In this document: positions 17,366-25,413 of the stretch, piece after piece | How positions within the stretch are numbered: the first letter of the stretch is position 1 | Layout of the letters: each line of letters begins with the position of its first letter | Source: Conchiformibius kuhniae DSM 17694 | Lineage (GTDB): Bacteria > Pseudomonadota > Gammaproteobacteria > Burkholderiales > Neisseriaceae | DNA: 64,000 nucleotides | Assembly (NCBI RefSeq): GCF_000428785.1 | Contig: NZ_AUAP01000003.1 | Coordinates: forward strand, 1-64,000 | Direction: 5' to 3' | The notes under the pieces: model-generated | The model's database searches: none | Told to the model about the DNA's origin: nothing | What the model saw: only the letters and a program-made list of their open reading frames with translations | Made by a program: the position numbers and the translations under genes

Positions 17366-17511
17366 GGCAGGTTTCAGGGCAGGAAGTGTCCGCAGCGTCT
17401 GTGAAGTGAACCGTGCGGTTAGGCGGTCAGCAGCAGAAACCCGCCGAAGCGGGTAACGAAATTTCGTTGCCGCAGTAGGAAGCCCCTGCATTGATGCAGG
17501 GGTGGACTTCA
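17366..17511 (+). mobile_element. tnpB right end and probable omega RNA scaffold
   Basis: The 3' flank of tnpB holds CCGCCGAAGCGGG-type and AACGAAATTTCGTT stem-loops, then GTAGGAAGCCCCTGCA-TTGA-TGCAGGGG, the subterminal hairpin typical of this IS group. In the family, the guide RNA scaffold is transcribed across the tnpB 3' end and right end, with the guide taken from flanking DNA. The boundary at about 17511 coincides with the last codons of potD. Confidence 0.65.
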
Positions 17512-18675
17512 TTTCCCCATTTTCAACTTCTGCCACAAAGTGGTGGTGGTTTTTTTGGCTTCATCGCTCATTTGCGGCATCACGAAGCCGTTTTTCATGT
17601 CGTCCGCAGTCGGGAAGATGGAGCGGGTTTCCACCAGTTCTTTCGGCAGTTTTTCACGCGCGGGCAGGCTGGCGGGCGCAAAGGTAACTTCCATGGCGTT
17701 TTTGGCGGCAATGTCGCCGTCCAGTGTGTAGCTGATGTATTTGTGCGCGTTGGCAACGTTTTTCGCGTCTTTCGGAATCACCCAAGATTCCACCCAAAAG
17801 CCCATGCCTTTCGGGGTCAGTACTTCGATGCCGACATTGCTTTTCACTTCTTCGGAGCGTTTTTTCGCCATGTTCAGGTCGCCGCCGTTGCCTGCCACCA
17901 AGCAGAAATCGCCACGCGCCAAGGCGTCAATGTAGGACGCGCTGAACTGTTTGACATCGGGACGGATGGATTGCAATACTTCTGCGGCAGCTTGCAAATC
18001 TTCGGGATTGTCGCCTTTGGGGTCTTTGCCGATGTAGTTCAACACAATGGGGAACATTTCGCTGGGCGTGTCCCACAATGCCACGCCGCATTGTTTGAGT
18101 TTGTTGGTGTATTCGGGCTTGAACAGCAAGTCCCAGCCGTTTTCAGGCAGCTTGTCTTTGCCGCCGATGGCTTCCAAGCCTTTGGCGGTAATCGCCAAAG
18201 TGTTCACGCCGGAAAAATACGGTACGGCGTATTCGTTGCCGGGGTCGGCGGTTTCCAGCAGTTTGAGCAATTCGGGGTCAATGTTTTTGTAATTGGGAAT
18301 CAGGTCTTTATTGATTTTCTGATACGCGCCCGCCTGAATTTGGCGCGGCAGAAAAGCGATGCCCGGCACCGCCAAGTCGTAACCGGATTTGCCGGTGAGC
18401 ATTTTGGCTTCAAGCGCTTCGTTGTTTTCGTATTCGGTGTAGGTGAGCTTCAGATTGTTGTCTTTTTTGAAGGCATCAACGGTACTCATGTCCACATAGT
18501 TGGACCAGTTGAAAATATTGAGCGCGTCTGTTTGCGGCAGTTCGGCGGCGGCGGGAGCGGACGCGCCGTTTGCTCCCGATGCGGGGGCGGCGGCGGTTTT
18601 TTGTTCGGCGTTTTGCTGTCCGCCGCAAGCGGCAAGGGCAAACAGGACAACGGTGCTCAACAGATGTTTTTTCAT
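17509..18675 (-). CDS. potD: spermidine/putrescine-binding lipoprotein PotD/PotF
   Basis: A 388-residue substrate-binding component of a polyamine ABC transporter. The signal peptide ends in a lipobox LAAC (about 14-17), followed by an Ala/Pro-rich linker. The binding domain starts LNIFNWSNYVD and includes GYDLAVPG and the polyamine-site GFWVESWVI-type segment. No permease or ATPase gene is adjacent. AAGGAATTTTG precedes the ATG at 18675. The leader carries a CCGCCG-TCTG-CGGCGG hairpin shared with the cytochrome c4 gene. The stop lies at the edge of the tnpB element. Confidence 0.9.
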   Translation of the reverse strand: MKKHLLSTVVLFALAACGGQQNAEQKTAAAPASGANGASAPAAAELPQTDALNIFNWSNYVDMSTVDAFKKDNNLKLTYTEYENNEALEAKMLTGKSGYDLAVPGIAFLPRQIQAGAYQKINKDLIPNYKNIDPELLKLLETADPGNEYAVPYFSGVNTLAITAKGLEAIGGKDKLPENGWDLLFKPEYTNKLKQCGVALWDTPSEMFPIVLNYIGKDPKGDNPEDLQAAAEVLQSIRPDVKQFSASYIDALARGDFCLVAGNGGDLNMAKKRSEEVKSNVGIEVLTPKGMGFWVESWVIPKDAKNVANAHKYISYTLDGDIAAKNAMEVTFAPASLPAREKLPKELVETRSIFPTADDMKNGFVMPQMSDEAKKTTTTLWQKLKMGK

Positions 18676-18721
18676 CAAAATTCCTTTTCGATTGAAACCC
18701 CGCCGCAGACGGCGGTAAAAT
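18676..18721 (-). promoter_or_regulatory. potD 5' leader hairpin (repeated leader cassette)
   Basis: On the minus strand: TTTTACCGCCGTCTGCGG, CGGGGTTTCAATCG, AAAAGGAATTTTG, then ATG. A stem CCGCCG/CGGCGG with a four-base loop sits 21 nt before the ribosome-binding site. Nearly the same 46 bases precede the cytochrome c4 start (36343-36388). Confidence 0.55.
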
Positions 18722-18910
18722 AAAATTCGGGGCATGTCCCCGACCAATCAGGGCGACACGCAGAACCATGGCAAACGTACCGCCCTGCGTGTTGAAACGG
18801 CTATCTTCTCTTGAATTTGGGAAAGAAAAGGGCGATTTTAGCAAAATTTTACGCGGCGGGGGTGCTTGGGTTTACAATGGGCTTTATCTTACATACACGG
18901 ACACGCAACC

Positions 18911-19570
18911 ATGAGACCCGAAGCGGTTTTTTTTGACTTGGACGGCACACTCGCCGACACCGCGCCCGACTTGGGCGGTGCACTCAACACTTTGCTGGCA
19001 AGCCGTTTTTTGCCTGCCGTATTGCCCGAACGCTACCGCCCGATGGCGGGACACGGCTCGGTTGCGCTGCTGGCATTGGCGGGCATTACCCCGCAAAGCG
19101 CGGATTTTGCCCGATGGCAACAAGACTATTTAAACGAATACGCCCGCCGCGAACACCAAAGCAGCACATTATTTGACGGCGTGGCAGACCTGCTGGACGG
19201 CTTGGCACGGCGCGGACTGACGTGGGGCATCATCACCAACAAACCGCAACGCTTTACCGAACGGCTGTTGGCAAAACTGGCATTGCCCGTGCCGCCCGAT
19301 GTGGTGGTGTGCGGCGACACCTGTGCCGAACCGAAACCGAGTGCGCTGCCGATGCTGTACGCTTGCGAACAAACGGGCGTGCCGCCTGAACACTGCCTTT
19401 ACGTTGGCGATGCCGAGCGCGACATGCAGGCAGGACGGGCGGCAGGCATGACCACCGTGTTGGCGCGTTGGGGCTACATTCCCGCCCACGAACGTCCGCA
19501 GCAGTGGGATTGGGATTATGAAGTGTACGAACCCGCCGATATTCTGACGTTGCCCTGTTTTTTTGATTAG
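18911..19570 (+). CDS. gph: phosphoglycolate phosphatase (HAD family)
   Basis: A 219-residue HAD-IA hydrolase removing phosphate from 2-phosphoglycolate. Motif I FFDLDGTLADT (residues 7-17) has both catalytic Asp, motif II is ITNKP, and motifs III/IV are KPSALP...YVGDAERDM. A helical cap lies between residues about 20 and 90. The start at 18911 gives MRPEAVFFDLDG. TACAAT at 18873-18878 is a plausible -10 box about 30 bp upstream. Monocistronic. Confidence 0.88.
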   Translation: MRPEAVFFDLDGTLADTAPDLGGALNTLLASRFLPAVLPERYRPMAGHGSVALLALAGITPQSADFARWQQDYLNEYARREHQSSTLFDGVADLLDGLARRGLTWGIITNKPQRFTERLLAKLALPVPPDVVVCGDTCAEPKPSALPMLYACEQTGVPPEHCLYVGDAERDMQAGRAAGMTTVLARWGYIPAHERPQQWDWDYEVYEPADILTLPCFFD

Positions 19571-19735
19571 AACATATTATCAACACCATACCACCGTTAT
19601 TCCCTGTTTGTACGGGCACAACGGTGGTGTGTTTGTTTCACTTAAAAACAACGGCAAGTTTTGGATACGTCATTATTTGAACTTTTCTACTGAAAATCAG
19701 TGAAATATACAAATGTGCCGTCATTTCCGCGCAGG
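19571..19735. repeat. truncated dRS3/TA-type element
   Basis: A left half-element runs from about 19655: CGTCATTATTTGAACTTTT, ACTGAAAATCAGTG, AAATATACAAATGTG, CCGTCATTTCCGCGCAGG. It matches the left arm of the elements at 47081 and 37010 and stops inside the dRS3. Its end touches the DUF2147 stop codon (TAG, 19738-19736). The upstream 80 bp contain CCGTTATTCCC...CGGG-type remnants. Confidence 0.6.
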
Positions 19736-20149
19736 CTAATCGGCACGCACCCAAGTTTGCGTGCGCCCCAACAGCGATACGCCAAAATAACCGCGCACTT
19801 TCAAAGCCTTGCCGTCTGCGGAGAGCTCGGCTTTGGCTTTGTAGGTTTTGCCGCCTTTGGGGTCAAAGATTTTACCGCCTTCGTAAGTTTGCTCATCGCC
19901 TTTCAAGCCGGTCAGCACCACCATGCCCACCAAGGGGCGTTTGTCTTCGCACGCGGGACAAACGTTTTCCACACCCTGCGCCAACGACACGATTTTGCCT
20001 TGATAAGCCGCGCCGCTCTTGCTGATGTGCACAACGGCTTTGGGTTTGCCGGTTTTGTCGTCCGTAGTGCGCCATTTGCCTTCAATCGGTGCCGCCGACA
20101 CCGCCAACGCTGCGCCCAGCGCGAACAGTCCGAACAGAATTTTTTGCAT
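19736..20149 (-). CDS. DUF2147 secreted protein
   Basis: A 137-residue periplasmic protein. The signal peptide MQKILFGLFALGAALAVSA is cut before APIEG. The mature part reads EGKWRTTDDKTGKPKAVVHI and ends SLLGRTQTWVRAD, the beta-barrel pattern of DUF2147; two cysteines (CPAC) are close together. The function is unknown; family members have been linked to fatty-acid or ligand binding only by structure. AAGGAAAATCCC precedes the ATG at 20149. Confidence 0.82.
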   Translation of the reverse strand: MQKILFGLFALGAALAVSAAPIEGKWRTTDDKTGKPKAVVHISKSGAAYQGKIVSLAQGVENVCPACEDKRPLVGMVVLTGLKGDEQTYEGGKIFDPKGGKTYKAKAELSADGKALKVRGYFGVSLLGRTQTWVRAD

Positions 20150-20299
20150 GGGATTTTCCTTACCGTGTTTAGAATAGGTTGGCAATTCTATTGAATGCGC
20201 CGCAGGCACGGCAAGCGGCTTAACGCTTGTTTACTTTTCAGACAGCCCGAAACATTCTGCTATAATCCCGCCCCATTGTTTCTAAAATCAAAATCCGCC

Positions 20300-21694
20300 A
20301 TGCACAGCCCCGATTTGTCCCAAACCCTTGCCAAAGACCGCCATTTTTTGCAACGCGCTTTCAGGCAGCCCGAAAAATTCGGCGGCTTGGCAAAAGTGCG
20401 CGAAAAATACGCCAAATCCCACGAAATCTACCAAAAACGCCGGCAAAACCTGCCCAAACCGCAGTTTGACGGCACGCTGCCCGTTCACGAGTGTTTGGAC
20501 GACATCAAAACCGCCGTGCAAAACCACCAAGTTACCATTATTTGCGGCGAAACCGGTTCGGGCAAAACCACGCAACTGCCGAAAATTTGCTTGGAACTCG
20601 GACGCGGCGCGGCGGGTTTAATCGGACACACCCAGCCGCGCCGTTTGGCGGCGCGTTCCGTCGCCGCGCGGATTGCCGAAGAACTGGGGCAAAATATCGG
20701 ACAATCAGTCGGTTATAAAGTGCGTTTTACCGACCACACCTCCCGCGATGCCTGCATCAAACTGATGACGGACGGCATTTTGCTTGCTGAAACCCAAACC
20801 GACCGCTACCTCACCGCCTACGACACCATCATTATTGACGAGGCGCACGAGCGCAGCCTGAACATTGATTTTCTGCTCGGCTACCTGAAACAGCTTTTGC
20901 CGCAACGCCCCGATTTAAAAATCATTATCACGTCCGCCACCATTGACGCGCAACGCTTTTCCGAGCATTTCAGCGGTGCGCCCGTGATAGAAGTGAGCGG
21001 GCGCACTTATCCCGTTGACGTGTTGTACCGCCCCCTGCACAGCACCGATGAGGACGAAGCGGAAATGGAAACCGCCGATGCCATCGCGGACGCGGCGGAC
21101 GAATTGGCACGTTTCGGCGCGGGCGATATTTTGGTGTTTCTGCCCGGCGAGCGCGAAATCCGTGAAGCGGCGGACGCGCTGCGCAAATCGCCGCTCCGCC
21201 AAAATGATGAAATCCTGCCCCTGTTTGCCCGTTTGTCGGCGCAGGAGCAGCAAAAAATTTTCCACCCCAAAGGCGACACGCGGCGGATTATTTTGGCGAC
21301 CAATGTTGCCGAAACTTCGCTGACCGTACCGCGAATCCGCTATGTGATTGACACGGGATTGGCACGGGTGAAACGCTATTCGGCGCGGGCGAAAGTGGAA
21401 CAACTGCATGTGGAAAAAATTTCGCAGGCAGCCGCGCGGCAACGGGCGGGACGTTGCGGGCGCGTGGCGGCTGGCGTGTGCATCAGATTGTATTCGCAAG
21501 AGGATTTTGAACAACGCCCCGCATTTACCGACCCCGAAATTGTCCGCAGCAATTTGGCGGCGGTGATTTTGCGCATGGCGGCGTTGAAACTGGGCGATGT
21601 GGCGGCGTTTCCGTTTTTGGAAGCGCCGGAGCAGCGTTATATTAATGATGGGTTTCAGGTTTTGCAGGAATTGGGCGCAGTGGAGACTGTCTGA
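20300..21694 (+). pseudogene. hrpA: HrpA RNA helicase, 5' fragment (interrupted gene)
   Basis: The first 464 residues of a DEAH-box helicase of about 1350 residues. Walker A GETGSGKT is at 83-90, DEAH at 180-183, SAT at motif III, and QAAARQRAGRCGR (motif VI) near 385. Both RecA domains are therefore complete. The frame ends ELGAVETV-stop, where the intact family continues into LTKIGRQLARLP. That continuation lies 3.8 kb downstream at 25465. The gap holds a restriction-modification cassette. The fragment could still be made as a stable ATPase module; whether it works is unknown. Confidence 0.9.
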
Positions 21695-21753
21695 AATATT
21701 TGGTTGTTTATCGAAACAACGGTCGGTATGACATTTCTTACGAAATATTGCTT

Positions 21754-21759
21754 TATAAT
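21754..21759 (+). promoter_or_regulatory. -10 box for the restriction cassette
   Basis: A perfect TATAAT stands 28 bp before the endonuclease start codon. No convincing TTGACA lies 17 bp upstream (ACATTT is at the expected place), so an activator or a relaxed -35 may be used. Confidence 0.4.
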
Positions 21760-21787
21760 GTCCATTAATTTAAAGAGATCTTATTCT

Positions 21788-22951
21788 ATGAACGAACACG
21801 ATTTTCTACAAACCGCCAGTTTAAACGCCTTACTGGCTGCTTTTGCTAACGCCAAACCTTATGCTTGTGGCTACATTATTGAATCATCTTACAAAAGTAG
21901 TAAATACGAAGTTAATCCACTCACTGAGCAAATGTACCAAACTAATAATATGTTATTGAGCCAATATACAGGTTTGCCGTTTCAATTAAACAAAACCAAG
22001 CACCAATTCGTTATTCAATCTACAACAAGATGCGATGATTTTTTCGCCCAAATTTACCGCCGCATCCAGCAAAAACGCTTTGAAACACAAATCAGCGACA
22101 ATGCATTTGAAGATGCTATTTTATTGTCATTTTTTGCCTTGCGTGGCAGCCCTGATTTTAAAATGAATTTTTACAGCTTGGATTTACTGCGTTCAGTTGT
22201 CAGCCCCAAATATTTGGACAACTTATTTAATCTGCTAACCAATTTAAGCGACTTGCGCCAACTCAATCTGAATTTTCGCGAGCTGCAAGAGCAGTTTGTT
22301 TCCGGTGAAAACGAACGCAATACCCAATTTCGCATCAATCTTCGCTATTTCAATGACCGTGTTGGCACACAATTAGCACAAATCAATCAATACAAAGCCG
22401 ATATTTTACAGAATAACAAAGCCATTATTCAGGATAAAAGCATTGTCCAAAAAAATAGTAAAACCTTTGTGGAACGTATTATTTTTTATACTTCTAAAGT
22501 CTTAGACCAACATAAAACCAAACGTGAAATCGAGCAACTCCGCAAAGAGCTCGGCTTTCAATACGATAACGGAATTGATGCCAGAAACAAACGTAATCAA
22601 GGAATTGTGCAGTATGTCCGCGTATATTTCCCCGATGAGTGTGCGGCGTGCAAACAAGATTACGCGATTGCCGATCGTTCGTTTAAATACCGTCAATCAG
22701 ACCGCTATTACATGGAAGTGCACCACTGCATCAGTTTTTCTGCCGACAGCACCTGCGACCAAATTGACAACCTTGTAAAACTCTGCCCGGCCTGTCATCG
22801 TGCCTTGAGCAAAAATCGTGCCGATGAAACTTATCAGCGTCGACTAATTAGCCAAATTTTTGATAATGCTCCTACCGCCAAAGCTTTTTGCTTAAATTTC
22901 GTAGACAATGAACAGCAGGCAGTTGATTTTGTTTACGAAAGACTTAGGTAA
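21788..22951 (+). CDS. HNH restriction endonuclease
   Basis: A 387-residue protein with two parts. Residues 1-207 form a helical N-terminal region of unknown fold that is shared with the next gene. Residues 250-345 form an HNH nuclease with paired zinc-binding cysteines: CAAC (285-288), EVHHC (310-314, catalytic His), IDNLVKLC (325-333) and CPACH (333-337). The position beside two methyltransferases indicates the restriction subunit, probably type IIS-like. The ATG at 21788 follows AAGAGATC. The sequence is AT-richer than the backbone. Recognition sequence unknown. Confidence 0.82.
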   Translation: MNEHDFLQTASLNALLAAFANAKPYACGYIIESSYKSSKYEVNPLTEQMYQTNNMLLSQYTGLPFQLNKTKHQFVIQSTTRCDDFFAQIYRRIQQKRFETQISDNAFEDAILLSFFALRGSPDFKMNFYSLDLLRSVVSPKYLDNLFNLLTNLSDLRQLNLNFRELQEQFVSGENERNTQFRINLRYFNDRVGTQLAQINQYKADILQNNKAIIQDKSIVQKNSKTFVERIIFYTSKVLDQHKTKREIEQLRKELGFQYDNGIDARNKRNQGIVQYVRVYFPDECAACKQDYAIADRSFKYRQSDRYYMEVHHCISFSADSTCDQIDNLVKLCPACHRALSKNRADETYQRRLISQIFDNAPTAKAFCLNFVDNEQQAVDFVYERLR

Positions 22952-22977
22952 CCATTTTAAATTAACGGAGAGATAAA

Positions 22978-23613
22978 ATGTTAAATGATATACAGTTTTT
23001 TCAACAAGCGAATTTAATGCAATTATTAGTTGTATATGCAAATGCAAAACCTACGAATGGTGGCTTTGTAGTTGTTTCCAATTATAGGTCTTCAAAATAT
23101 GCAACTATCCAACTTGCTAGCAATATTTACTCTCAGAATAATCAGCTTTTATCTAATTATTTTGGTTTGCCATTTATGCTAAATGACAATAATCATGAGT
23201 TATTTATTCAAAGTTCTTTTACTACTTTTAATTTTTTTGAAAAAATTTATCGGCAAATTGATAATTTAAAAAACACTATTTCTGCTGATAATTTTTTGAA
23301 TATACTATTAATTTGCTTTTTTGGTCTTCGTGGTAGTATAGATATTAAAGGATCTTATTACACTACTGATTTACTAGATAGTGTTATTGTTCACAATCCA
23401 GATTATATTTCTAGGTTGCAAACATGGTTAGCTGCAATTAATATCAACATTAACGATAGGCATCAACAACCGCAATATATTCAAGGAGTTTCTTTACGAA
23501 ATACTCAATTTAGAGTGCCATTACGATTCATTTTTAATCAGATTGGTTCAGAAATTCAGTATATTAATTTATATAAGTACAATATTTTGATTTCTAATCA
23601 AACAAAATTTTAA
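22978..23613 (+). CDS. HNH-less paralogue of the restriction endonuclease
   Basis: A 211-residue protein homologous along its whole length to residues 1-207 of the preceding endonuclease. Matching landmarks are NAKP near 21-24 of both, then YRSSKYATI, SQNNQLLSNYFGLPF, FFGLRGS, and LRNTQFRVPLRF with YKYNIL. It ends exactly where the HNH half should begin. The ATG follows GGAGAGATAAA, and the stop is 1 bp before the methyltransferase start. Codons are much AT-richer than in the first copy, suggesting a separate origin rather than a recent tandem duplication. It may be a partner subunit, a recognition-only decoy, or a truncated relic. Confidence 0.8.
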   Translation: MLNDIQFFQQANLMQLLVVYANAKPTNGGFVVVSNYRSSKYATIQLASNIYSQNNQLLSNYFGLPFMLNDNNHELFIQSSFTTFNFFEKIYRQIDNLKNTISADNFLNILLICFFGLRGSIDIKGSYYTTDLLDSVIVHNPDYISRLQTWLAAINININDRHQQPQYIQGVSLRNTQFRVPLRFIFNQIGSEIQYINLYKYNILISNQTKF

Positions 23614-23614
23614 A

Positions 23615-24682
23615 ATGAAATTATTAGATTTATTTTGTGGTGCAGGCGGTTTATCGCATGGTTTTGAAAGTGCGGGTTTTGATATTGCCTTGGGTGTAGA
23701 CATAAATGCTGCTGCCTTGGAAACTTTCCTGCGCAACCACTGTAATGCGCAAACTTTATGCGGTGATTTGACTGACGATATGTTAAAACAGCAAATTATT
23801 GAAGCATCAAAACAAAACCAAGTACGCGGCATTTTGGGGGGGCCTCCTTGTCAGGGATTTTCTCTGAAAGGCAAAAAACTGGGTCTGCAAGATGAGCGTA
23901 ATTTTCTGTTTCGCGAATATTTGAAACTGGTTGCTGCAATCCAACCCGATTTTATTGTGATGGAAAATGTCAAAGCCTTAGTAAGCACAGCAAATGGCTA
24001 TTTTTTAAAAGAAATTACTCAAGAACTGGAAAATTTAGGGCTAACGGTGCGTTTAAAAATATTGAATGCACGTGAGTTTGGTGTTCCACAAAATCGAGAG
24101 CGCGTATTTATTGTCGGTATGAAAAAACAAACCTTTGATTTTTCCAGGCTGCCAACAGGCAACCGCGTAACTGTTGCCGATGCCATTAGTGATTTGCATT
24201 TTTTAGCAAGCGGTGAGGGTGCATTTGAACAAGATTACAAGTTGCCTGAAAATAGCGCATACCAATGCGAAATGCGTCAAAATTCGCGCAAGCTGTTTAA
24301 TCATCAGGCAACCAACCACAATCAAATTGCACTGACCAAACTGAAAATGATACCACCTGAGGGTGATAAAAGCAGTCTGCCGCTTGAGTTGCGCGGCAAA
24401 CAACAATTTGTTACGACATGGGCGCGACTCAAATGGCAGGAAGTATCGCCTACCATTGATACACGCTTTGACACACCGAGCAACGGCTGCAATTCTCATC
24501 CCGAGCTGCACCGTTCCATTACTCCGCGTGAAGCTGCACGCTTGCAGAGTTTCCCTGATGATTTTGTGTTCTACGGAAAAAAGACCGACATCTGCAAACA
24601 AATCGGTAATGCTGTTCCTCCCAAACTTGCGTTTGCTCTTGCATGCGCATTAAAACAATATTATTTCAATGACTTTATTTAA
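23615..24682 (+). CDS. C5-cytosine DNA methyltransferase
   Basis: A 355-residue DNA methyltransferase of the Dcm type. Motif I DLFCGAGGLSHGF is at 5-17, the catalytic loop GGPPCQGFS has nucleophile Cys79, ENV is at 117-119, QNRERVF is motif VIII, and the C-terminal GNAVPP is motif X. The variable region (about 185-270) sets specificity and cannot be read from sequence. It protects host DNA from the linked endonuclease. The 3' end overlaps the next methyltransferase start by 14 bp. Confidence 0.93.
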   Translation: MKLLDLFCGAGGLSHGFESAGFDIALGVDINAAALETFLRNHCNAQTLCGDLTDDMLKQQIIEASKQNQVRGILGGPPCQGFSLKGKKLGLQDERNFLFREYLKLVAAIQPDFIVMENVKALVSTANGYFLKEITQELENLGLTVRLKILNAREFGVPQNRERVFIVGMKKQTFDFSRLPTGNRVTVADAISDLHFLASGEGAFEQDYKLPENSAYQCEMRQNSRKLFNHQATNHNQIALTKLKMIPPEGDKSSLPLELRGKQQFVTTWARLKWQEVSPTIDTRFDTPSNGCNSHPELHRSITPREAARLQSFPDDFVFYGKKTDICKQIGNAVPPKLAFALACALKQYYFNDFI

Positions 24683-25400
24683 CTTAATCACCGAAATCTA
24701 CCACGTTGACTGTATTGCGAAAATGCGCGAAATGCACCAACAGAACCGTATTGTACAGCACATTATTACTGACCCTCCTTATGCCATTTCATCCGAAAAT
24801 CAGTTTCATACCATGAAAAATCCGCGCCAAGGTGTGGATTTTGGCGACTGGGACTGGGATTTTGACCCTGCCGCATGGCTAGTAGATGCGTTTCCATTGC
24901 TGGATAAAAACGGTTCATTAATTATTTTTTGCTCATATAAATTCATTTCGCATATTTGCAACCAAATTGAAAAGCTTGGCGGTGTGGTAAAAGATGTGTT
25001 GGTCTGGCAAAAAGCCAACCCTATGCCGCGCAATATTCATCGGCGTTATGTACAGGACATGGAATTTGCCGTATGGGCGGTGAAAGGCAAAAGCAGCAAA
25101 TGGGTATTTAACAAACCTGATGATGTGTCCTACCAACGCGCATTCTTTCAAACACCTACACTATTGGGCAAGGAACGTACTGCCCATCCTACACAAAAGC
25201 CTGTTGCATTGATGAAACGCATCATCCAAATCCATACCCGCCCCCTAGATACGGTATTTGACCCGTTTATGGGTGTAGGCTCAACAGGTATAGCAGCTTT
25301 GGCTTTGTATCGGCAGTTTATCGGTTGTGAGCAAGATGCCAAGTGGTTTGAAATTGCACAGCAGCGATTACGCTCTCAGGGCGGCTTAACTCACATTTAA
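24669..25400 (+). CDS. amino-DNA methyltransferase, beta class (probably N6-adenine)
   Basis: A 243-residue methyltransferase. DPPY is at residues 35-38 and the AdoMet-binding FDPFMGVGSTG at 197-207; this motif IV before motif I order defines the beta class. DPPY favours N6-adenine, though N4-cytosine cannot be excluded. TAHPTQKPVALM precedes motif I as usual. Together with the C5 enzyme this gives one methyltransferase per strand, as needed for an asymmetric recognition sequence. Confidence 0.9.
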   Translation: MTLFNLITEIYHVDCIAKMREMHQQNRIVQHIITDPPYAISSENQFHTMKNPRQGVDFGDWDWDFDPAAWLVDAFPLLDKNGSLIIFCSYKFISHICNQIEKLGGVVKDVLVWQKANPMPRNIHRRYVQDMEFAVWAVKGKSSKWVFNKPDDVSYQRAFFQTPTLLGKERTAHPTQKPVALMKRIIQIHTRPLDTVFDPFMGVGSTGIAALALYRQFIGCEQDAKWFEIAQQRLRSQGGLTHI

Positions 25401-25413
25401 TCTCATTCCCGCT

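Noticed and set aside
21680..21696. GACTGTCTGAAAT at the left R-M boundary as a foreign uptake sequence
   Set aside because: Only nine of twelve bases match the TGCCTGTCTGAA dialect; not enough to claim import by that route.
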